A stretch of 5,609 bases of DNA, taken from contig JAGQJJ010000313.1 in NCBI GenBank assembly GCA_020430675.1, forward strand, positions 1 through 5,609, given 5' to 3'. Under the pieces are notes generated by a model. That model was not told where the DNA came from, made no database searches, and saw only the letters and a list, made by a program, of their open reading frames with translations. The translations under genes were made by a program, and so were the position numbers. Position 1 is the stretch's first letter. Each line of letters opens with the position of its first letter. Shown here piece after piece: positions 1 through 5,266 of this stretch. The DNA comes from Myxococcales bacterium (lineage in GTDB: Bacteria > Myxococcota > Bradymonadia > UBA7976 > UBA1532).

Positions 1-1030
1 CCCGTCCATCGCCCTGCCCGCGCAGGAACGCCGCGCCGGTGGCGAACCGCCGCTGCGGCACCTCGAACCGATCCATGCCGACCAGCCGCACCCACGCGCG
101 GTAGAAATCGACGTCGTGCGCGTAGCTGAGCAGGGTGGTGAACTGGGCGCCCGGCGGGCGCGCCGCGACCTCGGAGATCGCGACCGTGCCGTCCTGGCGG
201 CGGAACCACTCCATGTGAGTGATCCCGGTGTCCATCCCGAGCACCTCGAGGGCGCGCGGCCCGGCGTCGCGGATCGCCGCGAACTCCGGACCGTCGATCT
301 CGCGCGGCAGCAGCACCGTCCACTGGATCCACGGGTTCTCCAGCACGTCGAGCGGCGGCGGCGCATAGCGCGTCAGCGAGTGCCACAGGCGCTTCCCGCC
401 GATGCTGACCACCTCAAACGAGCGCTCAAGGCCGCCGATGAACTCCTCGCAGAGCACGCCGCGCCCCGAACTGGGCTGCATGCGCGCCACCAGCGTGCGC
501 AGCTCGCCCTCGTCGCGGGCCTGGCTCGTGTCAACCGAGCCGGCGCCGGCGGGCGGCTTGACCACCAGCGGATAGCCCACCGCGCGACCAAAATCGACCG
601 CGTCCTCCACCGACTCGACCAGCCGATGCCGCGCGCAGGGCAGCCCGGCGGCGCGCAGGCGCTCTTTCATGCGCGCCTTCTCGCGGAAGTTGCGGGCCAC
701 ATCAACCGAGATGCCCGGCACGCCGGCCAGTTCGCGGGCCATCGCCAGCGGGATCTGAAGCTGCTCCAGCGTGCCCAGCAGCCGATCCACGCCGCCGAGG
801 CGCGCCGCCAGTTCGCGGGTCGCCCCGGCGATCTGATGGGCGTCGAGCGAGTTGCCCACCTGCCAGTGCGCGCTGAGCCGCGCCTTGACCCTCGGGTCGA
901 GCTTTTCGAGCGGATCCTGGCTGATCAGGCCCAGCTTCACGTTCGGCAGCTCGGCCACGGCGCGCACGAAGCGCACCGTGGTCTCAAGGAAGAACGGCGC
1001 GACGAAGACGACGCGGACTTCAGCACTCAT
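1..1030 (-). CDS. ATP-grasp domain protein, carboxylase/PurK-like ligase (partial, C-terminus beyond window)
   Basis: The frame is open for 343 codons from ATG 1030-1028 to the left edge, so the C-terminus is missing. Seen: an N-terminal Rossmann-like pre-ATP-grasp strand (VRVVFVAPFF, residues 5-14); a nucleotide-binding region with EKARMK (117-122) before the aGLP element (128-131); the ATP-binding lysine strand GYPLVVKPPAGAGS (152-165, Lys158); and the metal-binding HMEWF...SEVAARPPG segment (272-294) with two glutamates and an arginine. This order is that of biotin-carboxylase/PurK/CarB-type ATP-grasp enzymes, which activate a carboxylate as acyl phosphate and transfer it to an amine or similar nucleophile. 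The substrate is unknown. It is the last visible gene of the operon. Its ATG shares one base with the preceding stop (TGATG) and has no clear Shine-Dalgarno, so it probably depends on translational coupling. It is paralogous to the divergent gene at 5267. ATP-grasp fold confidence is high; reaction specificity is not known. Confidence 0.93.
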   Translation of the reverse strand, partial: MSAEVRVVFVAPFFLETTVRFVRAVAELPNVKLGLISQDPLEKLDPRVKARLSAHWQVGNSLDAHQIAGATRELAARLGGVDRLLGTLEQLQIPLAMARELAGVPGISVDVARNFREKARMKERLRAAGLPCARHRLVESVEDAVDFGRAVGYPLVVKPPAGAGSVDTSQARDEGELRTLVARMQPSSGRGVLCEEFIGGLERSFEVVSIGGKRLWHSLTRYAPPPLDVLENPWIQWTVLLPREIDGPEFAAIRDAGPRALEVLGMDTGITHMEWFRRQDGTVAISEVAARPPGAQFTTLLSYAHDVDFYRAWVRLVGMDRFEVPQRRFATGAAFLRGQGDGR

Positions 1031-1761
1031 CAAGGCACCATCTTGTCGAGGTAGAACGGCAACATCTCGCGCCACGTCATCCAGTCGTGGTCCTTGTCCT
1101 TGCCCCAAAGGTCCACGCGGTTGGGGATGCCTTTGGCGCCGAGCACATGAGCCACCTGCCAGCTCTGAGCCGGGTCTTCCCAACGGCCCTCGCCGGTGGG
1201 GAGCAGCACGAAGCGCTCGCGCAGCTTTGCCAGATGCGCGCCCTCACCCATCTTGGGGATGAAATGCACCGGCGATGACACATGGAAGTCGGGCGTGTAC
1301 TCGCCGCCCATCCAGCGCGTCAGGTCATAGGTGCCGCTCATGCAGATGGCCAGCTTGAAGACATCGGGGTGCCGGCACAGCGCCGCCAGCGCGTTGAAGG
1401 CGCCGATCGAGGCCCCGGCGGTGATGATCTCGATATCGGGCGTGCGACAGTCGGTGCGAATCGCCGGCACCAGCTCGTGGTATACGAAGGCATCAAAACG
1501 ATTCTGCACCGCGCCGCGGAAGCTGCCGCTGCTCTCGCCGTCAATCCAGACCCGCCCGGCGACGCTGTCGCAGGCATAGACCTTGATGCGTTCGGTTTCG
1601 AGCAGCGGCGCGAGCACCTTGAGCATCAAGAACCGCTCGCACTCTTCCGCGTCCCCCCCGGCGGTGGGAAACAACAGCACCGGCACGCCCACCGTGCCCC
1701 AGCGCACGACGTTGACCTCTTGTTCGAGGCGTTCGGAGTACCAACGAGTGGCCAGCTTCAT
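1030..1761 (-). CDS. Esterase-D/COG4947-like alpha/beta hydrolase
   Basis: A 243-aa serine hydrolase of the putative-esterase (esterase D/antigen 85-like) type. Seen: the substrate-pocket strand VPVLLFPTAGGDAEE (26-40); the nucleophile elbow G-A-S-I-G (116-120, Ser118); the following helix FNALAALCRHP; and a C-terminal DHDW motif (224-227) whose His225 is the expected catalytic histidine. The acidic triad member is not assigned; Asp146 and Asp196 are candidates. No signal peptide is visible, so it is probably cytoplasmic. The ATG overlaps the upstream ATP-grasp stop as ATGA, and a GAGGAAGAG ribosome binding site lies 5 nt before it. It sits between two ATP-grasp genes. This suggests hydrolysis of an ester, thioester or amide of the product made by those ligases, or a proofreading/release role; that is inference. 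It is compact because it lacks the extra N-terminal domain of the other esterase in this operon. Confidence 0.93.
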   Translation of the reverse strand: MKLATRWYSERLEQEVNVVRWGTVGVPVLLFPTAGGDAEECERFLMLKVLAPLLETERIKVYACDSVAGRVWIDGESSGSFRGAVQNRFDAFVYHELVPAIRTDCRTPDIEIITAGASIGAFNALAALCRHPDVFKLAICMSGTYDLTRWMGGEYTPDFHVSSPVHFIPKMGEGAHLAKLRERFVLLPTGEGRWEDPAQSWQVAHVLGAKGIPNRVDLWGKDKDHDWMTWREMLPFYLDKMVP

Positions 1762-3053
1762 GCGTTCTCTTCCTCTTGCGGCGCGGCCTCGGCGGCAGGC
1801 GCCTTCTTGGCATCCAGTCGATCGCGCTCGGTCTTGCGCCAGAACTGGATGAGCCCCCAGTAATGCTCGGTGAAGGCTTCGATCTCATGCGCCGGGAACA
1901 GCGCCGCGACCTTCTCGCGCACCAGGCTCTTGGCCTTGGCCGTGGCAAAAAACGCCCAGGCGACCTCATCGAGATGGCTCAGATGCGTGGCGCAGAACTC
2001 CTCAAAGGCATCGGCCTGCATGCGCTCGCGCGCGATGGCCGCGTAGCCCTTGAGCCGGTCTTCAAAGGGCAGATCCTTGGCCGCCACCTTGAAGAAGGGC
2101 TCCCAGTCCAGATTGGCATGCATCGCGCGCTTCGTCGCGGCGCAGAACAGTGACCAGCGCACCATCTTCTTCACCATCTCGGGGAAGTGATAATGCAGCG
2201 AAGTCACTTGAAAATCAGGGCAGGCATTGGCGAAGTCGATGGGATGGAAGATGCCATCCTTGCGCAGCGACTCGCACGAGTTGAACTCCCATCCGAAGAA
2301 GGCATTGATCGTCAGGCAGATGTCTTGAAGCTGCCGCCATTCGGTGCCATTGACGAAGAAGAAATCGACCATGTACCGCGCGTGCAGCGGCGCGGTGGGG
2401 TCGTAGCGCACGATATGCACCTGCGGACCGACGCCGATGGCGCGCACGAACAGGTCGAAGGGATCAACCGCCTTCTGCAGATGCAGCACGCGCGTGCCGC
2501 TCTCTTCGTAGGCCTTGCGAAGCTGCTGCTCATTGTCGATGCGCGAGACGCCGACCCACGCACCGCCGTCGTAGGGCTTCATGAACAGCGGATAGCCGAT
2601 CTCATTGGCCACGTCGGCCAGATCGAACATCTTGGCGTACCGCCGCAGCGTGGGCTGCACGTCGGGGTTCGGCCCGTGCTCCTTGGGCGGCACCATCCAC
2701 GTCTCGGGGATGGGCATGCCCAGGCGCATCATCGCCGCGTAGGTGGTCTGCTTCTCCATCGACTGCACGGCCCACGGGTTGTTGAGCACGTACAGGCCAT
2801 CCATGATGACCGCCTTCTTGATCCACTCGCGGCTGGTATGAAACCAGTGGGTCAAGCGGTCGAGCACCACATCGTACTTGCAGGGCTGGCGCAGGTTGAA
2901 GGGCTCGACGGTCACCCGCTCGGTGGCGAAGCGCACGGTGTCTTCACCAAGCGTCAGGTTCAGGTCGAGGCGCTTGACGATCTCTTCGTAGCAACCGGGC
3001 CAACAGATGTCGGCGCCGAGCGAGAGTCCGATCTGACGGGTGATTTCGGCCAT
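1758..3053 (-). CDS. RimK/glutathione-synthetase-like ATP-grasp protein with helical C-terminal extension
   Basis: A 431-aa protein. Seen: an N-terminal domain ending in DVVLDRLTHWFH (61-72); a typical pre-ATP-grasp stretch GLYVLNNPWAVQSMEKQTTY (86-105) with a candidate ATP lysine at 101; GMPIPETW (112-119); the second ATP lysine in GYPLFMKPYDGGAW (153-166, Lys159) followed by the glycine loop; and the metal-site segment GWEFNSCESL (254-263), then HPIDFANACPD (270-280). Residues about 285-412 look mostly helical and aromatic-rich, longer than a minimal ATP-grasp needs. The tail (413-431) is Ala/Glu/Lys-rich and probably disordered. The class catalyses ATP-dependent amide or peptide-bond formation; the substrates here are unknown. 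Its ATG lies 4 nt after the stop of the upstream esterase, and its stop overlaps the next ATG (ATGA). The Shine-Dalgarno is weak (ACGAG). The ATP-grasp assignment is firm; the subfamily is less so. Confidence 0.92.
   Translation of the reverse strand: MAEITRQIGLSLGADICWPGCYEEIVKRLDLNLTLGEDTVRFATERVTVEPFNLRQPCKYDVVLDRLTHWFHTSREWIKKAVIMDGLYVLNNPWAVQSMEKQTTYAAMMRLGMPIPETWMVPPKEHGPNPDVQPTLRRYAKMFDLADVANEIGYPLFMKPYDGGAWVGVSRIDNEQQLRKAYEESGTRVLHLQKAVDPFDLFVRAIGVGPQVHIVRYDPTAPLHARYMVDFFFVNGTEWRQLQDICLTINAFFGWEFNSCESLRKDGIFHPIDFANACPDFQVTSLHYHFPEMVKKMVRWSLFCAATKRAMHANLDWEPFFKVAAKDLPFEDRLKGYAAIARERMQADAFEEFCATHLSHLDEVAWAFFATAKAKSLVREKVAALFPAHEIEAFTEHYWGLIQFWRKTERDRLDAKKAPAAEAAPQEEENA
1767..1775 (-). 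promoter_or_regulatory. Ribosome binding site of the 243-aa esterase
   Basis: GAGGAAGAG on the minus strand lies 5 nt before ATG 1761. It lies inside the last codons of the preceding ATP-grasp gene. It supports this start and independent ribosome loading in addition to the ATGA overlap. Confidence 0.7.
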
Positions 3054-3057
3054 GTGG

Positions 3058-4194
3058 TTACTCGTAGACCATCCAGAGGTGACCTGGGAAAAGCCACGAG
3101 AGCCCCTCGCGGAGCCGGTCGCGCCAGTTCTCCCAGTTGTGTCCGTCGCGCGCTTCGACGTAGCGCACCTGCATGCCGGTCTCTTGCAGCAGGGGCACCA
3201 GCGAGCGGTCGAAGTAGATCAGCGACTCGTACATGCCACAGCTCACGAAGACGCGCTCGCTGGGCTTGCCGGGGGCGTCGCGGAAGGCGTTGACAAAGCG
3301 CACCACCGGGTCGAAGGCCGGCCCGCGGGTGTGCTCGCCGATGTCGGTGAAGGCAAACGAGCCCGATTGCAGCAGCAGGCGGCCAAAGACACCCTGGCGC
3401 CGCCACGCCGCCGAGAGCGAGGCCACCGCGCCGAAGCTCGCGCCCATCAGGCAGCGGTGCTGGGGCTCGCCATAGAGCGGCAGCCGCTTTTCGAGGTGCG
3501 GCACCAGCGTATCGGCCAGGAACTCGATATGCCGCGGGTCGTCGGGGTACTCGATCAGCCGGTCGCCGGGATGGGTCAGCGCCGCGATCAGCGGCACCAC
3601 CTCGCACCGGTGGATCAGGTTGTCGAGCACCGTCTGAAGCTGAGCGAAGCGCAGGTAATCGCCGCCATCGTGCACCAGCAGCAGCGGGTAGCGCCGGCTC
3701 GGGCGGAAGCGCGCGGGCAGATACAGCGTGACGCGGCGCGGCTCGCCGAACGGCGTGCGCTTCAGGATCAGCTCTTCGAGGCGCCCGGCGCGGGCCTCGG
3801 GATCGGGCAGCGTCCACTCGGGGCGCTCATAGCCTTCGCCGGCGCAGACCGAATTGCCGCCGAACGGGTCGTGGGCGATATGCGGGTTGAGCGGATCGGT
3901 GATCCACTCGCCGTGCCCGCCCCGCACCACCTCGAACTTGTACTCGATGCGCGAGCCGCGCGGCACGTCGAGGCTCGACCACCACAGGTCGGTCTCGCCG
4001 ACGCGCTGGAACGGCATGGTCGACGTAAGCCCAAAGACCCAGTGGCGCAGTTGCACCAACTCGGCGGGGCCGCGGAAGACAAAAGTGACCTGATTGCCTT
4101 CGACCAGCGGGAAGCGATAGGCGCCGAGGAAGGCGTCGATCGCCTCGGGCGACAGATCGCCCGCGCGCAAAAAGCGGTGGATGGCCAGCGTCAT
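3058..4194 (-). CDS. Enterochelin-esterase-like alpha/beta hydrolase with N-terminal beta-sandwich domain
   Basis: A 378-aa two-domain esterase. Residues about 30-115 look like a CBM48/E-set-type beta sandwich: VTFVFRGP (36-43), VFGLTSTMPFQRV (53-65), DLWWSSLDVPRGSRIEYKF (69-87), then WITDPLNPHIAHDPFGGNS (97-115), the last being a hallmark of Fes/IroD-like and glucan-branching N-domains. The catalytic domain follows, with RRVTLYLPARF (153-163), LLLVHDGGDY (171-180), the nucleophile elbow G-A-S-F-G (251-255, Ser253) and GHNWENW (351-357) with the probable catalytic His352. Enterochelin esterases cleave siderophore trilactones in the cytoplasm. Here there is no siderophore synthesis gene, so only an ester or amide hydrolase role is supported. 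No signal peptide is seen. The start is set by the ATGA overlap with the upstream stop and a GGAGG site 7 nt before the ATG. Confidence 0.93.
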   Translation of the reverse strand: MTLAIHRFLRAGDLSPEAIDAFLGAYRFPLVEGNQVTFVFRGPAELVQLRHWVFGLTSTMPFQRVGETDLWWSSLDVPRGSRIEYKFEVVRGGHGEWITDPLNPHIAHDPFGGNSVCAGEGYERPEWTLPDPEARAGRLEELILKRTPFGEPRRVTLYLPARFRPSRRYPLLLVHDGGDYLRFAQLQTVLDNLIHRCEVVPLIAALTHPGDRLIEYPDDPRHIEFLADTLVPHLEKRLPLYGEPQHRCLMGASFGAVASLSAAWRRQGVFGRLLLQSGSFAFTDIGEHTRGPAFDPVVRFVNAFRDAPGKPSERVFVSCGMYESLIYFDRSLVPLLQETGMQVRYVEARDGHNWENWRDRLREGLSWLFPGHLWMVYE

Positions 4195-4943
4195 GCCAGC
4201 GCCTCCGCGCCCTCGGGCAGCTCGGGACTCAGCGGCTGAAGGCCGGGCATCGGTTCGAGCAGGCCCTCACTGAAGCGCAGCCAGGTGCGCAGATCCATCG
4301 GATAGCAGGCGTCGGGCGCAAACCGGCGCGCCATCAGGGCCACCCGCCGCGGATCATCGAGGTGCAGCCGCTTCTTGGCGTGCGGCAGGACGATGACGCC
4401 CGGCACCAGCCCCAGACCGCGTTCGAGCAGCTCGGCGTCGCCGGCGCCCTGCGGCGGGCTGTCGTGAAAGAGCAGCACCCGCTCGGTGAGCGCCATCGCG
4501 CCCGCCGACCACGCGAGCACCGGCTTCTGGGCCAGCAGGGGCGCCACTTCAAAGAGGCGCAGCCGGTTGCTGAGCACCGCGACATGGCCGCCGGCGATCA
4601 GCACGCCTTCGCACTCGTTGACGATGGCGGCCACCTGCGCCCGATGGGCGGCCACCGCCCGGCCCGCCGTCTGCTCGGCCTCGGCGTCAAACGCCGCGTT
4701 CTCCGCCTCGATGCGGGCCAGGTGATGGGCGTCGAGCGCCTGCACCAGCGCCAGCGCCGAGGCGCGCTCGGGTTCGATCAGATCGGGCTCGTCGGCCACC
4801 CGCAGCATGTCGCGGGCGCTGGCCATCAGATGGGCCAGGCGGCGCCGATAGAGCAGATGCAGGCGGCGCAGGCGGTCCTGGCGGGCGCGGTGGGCGGCAA
4901 AAAAGTCGGGCTCATGGGCCCGCAGGCCCCTCCCAGCGCGCAT
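4191..4943 (-). CDS. Cyanophycinase/peptidase S51-like class I amidotransferase-fold protein, 3' part (frame disrupted from its 5' part)
   Basis: This open frame of up to 250 codons carries the main domain. Residue numbers count from ATG 4943, which is probably not a true start: it has no Shine-Dalgarno and lies inside the upstream reading frame. Seen: a helical stretch (about 12-110, rich in Arg, Ala, Leu); a GVLIAGGHVAVL turn (113-124) that corresponds to the S51 glycine-rich motif; the nucleophile motif W-S-A-G-A (145-149, Ser146); FHDSPPQGAG (159-168); and LPHAKKRL (186-193) with a candidate catalytic histidine. S51 enzymes (cyanophycinase, dipeptidase E) are serine peptidases that cleave Asp-containing peptides. 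The specificity is not shown here. Joined to the 5' part (4912-5121) by skipping one base, the product would be 309 aa. The 3' end overlaps the next gene as ATGA. This may be a sequencing error, a broken gene or true frameshifting. Confidence 0.85.
   Translation of the reverse strand: MRAGRGLRAHEPDFFAAHRARQDRLRRLHLLYRRRLAHLMASARDMLRVADEPDLIEPERASALALVQALDAHHLARIEAENAAFDAEAEQTAGRAVAAHRAQVAAIVNECEGVLIAGGHVAVLSNRLRLFEVAPLLAQKPVLAWSAGAMALTERVLLFHDSPPQGAGDAELLERGLGLVPGVIVLPHAKKRLHLDDPRRVALMARRFAPDACYPMDLRTWLRFSEGLLEPMPGLQPLSPELPEGAEALA
4202..4206 (-). promoter_or_regulatory. Ribosome binding site of the 378-aa esterase
   Basis: Minus-strand GGAGG lies 7 nt upstream of ATG 4194, within the end of the S51-like gene. 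It is the strongest Shine-Dalgarno in the operon and fixes this start. Confidence 0.75.
4912..4930 (-). other. Frame-change site in the S51-like gene
   Basis: On the minus strand the 5' frame reads TGG GAG GGG CCT GCG GGC CCA TGA. Removing one G from the GGGG run at 4930-4927 gives W-E-G-L-R-A-H-E-P-D-F-F-A-A-H-R, continuous with the downstream domain. A +1 slip at CCA-TGA would restore the same frame. A homopolymer indel is the simplest explanation. A purine-rich GGGAGGGG lies upstream, as at some +1 frameshift sites, but its 9-nt distance from the CCA codon is longer than the 3 nt seen in prfB. Confidence 0.7.
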
Positions 4944-5121
4944 AGAGCTGCAGGTTCTTGCACGGCACGCCCGCGGCCGCGCACAGCTCCTCGTCTTCGG
5001 GCTCGCGCTCCTGCCAACCGGCGGTGATCACGGCCATCGGGCCGCGCAGACCCAGGCGGGCGATCTCTTCACCGATGGTCGGTGCCAGCCGCTGCGGGCC
5101 GAGGAGGGCGATCGTCGTCAT
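4912..5121 (-). CDS. N-terminal part of the S51-like protein, ended early by a frame change
   Basis: This 69-codon frame from ATG 5121 encodes MTTIALLGPQRLAPTIGEEI (1-20), then GPMAVITAGWQEREPEDEEL (27-46) and KNLQLYARWEG (55-65), before running into PAGP and a TGA at 4914-4912. The first strand-turn-helix and the AVITAGWQERE strand are the expected opening of a class I amidotransferase/S51-like Rossmann fold. The rest of that fold is in the adjacent frame just downstream, so this is half of a gene rather than a separate small protein. An in-frame GTG lies at 5130, but ATG 5121 is preferred. It has a modest GAGAG purine run 8 nt upstream, whereas the GTG would sit directly against that run. 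This is the first gene of the leftward operon. Confidence 0.82.
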   Translation of the reverse strand: MTTIALLGPQRLAPTIGEEIARLGLRGPMAVITAGWQEREPEDEELCAAAGVPCKNLQLYARWEGPAGP

Positions 5122-5180
5122 GGGCCGCACTCTCTACGCTTTCTGCGCGTTCGCGTCCATCGATTCCGGGGTCTGCGGGC

Positions 5181-5199
5181 GAATCATTGAGCGATTCAA
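5181..5199. repeat. Overlapping short inverted repeats upstream of the promoter (possible operator)
   Basis: GAATC (5181-5185) pairs with GATTC (5193-5197), and TTGA (5187-5190) pairs with TCAA (5196-5199). They lie just before the -35 at 5201 in the least GC-rich part of the window. A regulator-binding role is possible but the arms are short and chance is not excluded. Confidence 0.3.
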
Positions 5200-5200
5200 A

Positions 5201-5228
5201 TTGTGGTGCGGCGCGCGATCGCTATGAT
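5201..5228 (+). promoter_or_regulatory. Sigma70-like promoter of the rightward ATP-grasp gene
   Basis: TTGTGG (5201-5206) and TATGAT (5223-5228) are separated by 16 bp. TATGAT matches the -10 consensus at 5 of 6 positions. Initiation would be expected near 5235, giving a leader of about 30 nt before ATG 5267. GCGCGCG occurs on both sides of the -10 (5211-5217 and 5229-5235). Confidence 0.6.
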
Positions 5229-5256
5229 GCGCGCGTTTCGGCTTCGGCCATGACAC

Positions 5257-5261
5257 GAGGT
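5257..5261 (+). promoter_or_regulatory. Ribosome binding site of the rightward ATP-grasp gene
   Basis: GAGGT ends 5 nt before ATG 5267. It supports that start over any later in-frame codon. Confidence 0.75.
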
Positions 5262-5266
5262 CAGCG

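Larger units (their letters stand above)
5122..5266. promoter_or_regulatory. Divergent intergenic control region
   Basis: This is the only non-coding stretch in the window and separates the leftward operon from the rightward ATP-grasp gene. It contains a short AT-richer patch (about 5181-5205). The rightward promoter is clear. No leftward -10/-35 pair stood out: the best candidate, TGGACG-17-TAGAGA ending at 5131, is weak. Transcription control of both units must lie here or the leftward promoter must be non-sigma70-like. Confidence 0.6.

Noticed and set aside
116..4239. Long plus-strand ORFs (up to about 400 codons) opposite the operon
   Set aside because: They are antisense to genes with clear catalytic motifs, and their translations are Arg/Ala/His/Gly-rich with no recognisable domain. 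This is typical of shadow frames in high-GC DNA.
4900..4905. T6 run (AAAAAA on plus strand) as the slippery site for the frame change
   Set aside because: It lies after the TGA that ends the 5' frame, so slippage there could not rescue translation. The change must occur before 4912.
4826..5017. Third-frame ORF whose ATG at 4915 overlaps the TGA of the 5' S51 fragment (ATGA)
   Set aside because: Although the overlap looks like coupling, its translation (MSPTFLPPTAPARTACAAC) is composition noise and ends soon. The real domain is in the other frame.
5122..5130. GTG at 5130 as start of the S51-like gene
   Set aside because: It leaves no space for a ribosome binding site, whereas ATG 5121 has a purine run at suitable distance and begins exactly at the family-like MTTIALLGP strand.
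5131..5159. TGGACG-17-TAGAGA as a leftward sigma70 promoter
   Set aside because: The -10 matches the consensus at only about half its positions and lies within the likely ribosome binding region, so it is not listed as a separate promoter.
5215..5222. GCGATCGC palindrome resembling the cyanobacterial HIP1 repeat
   Set aside because: A single copy was noticed, in the promoter spacer. HIP1 would recur often, so chance in GC-rich sequence is sufficient.
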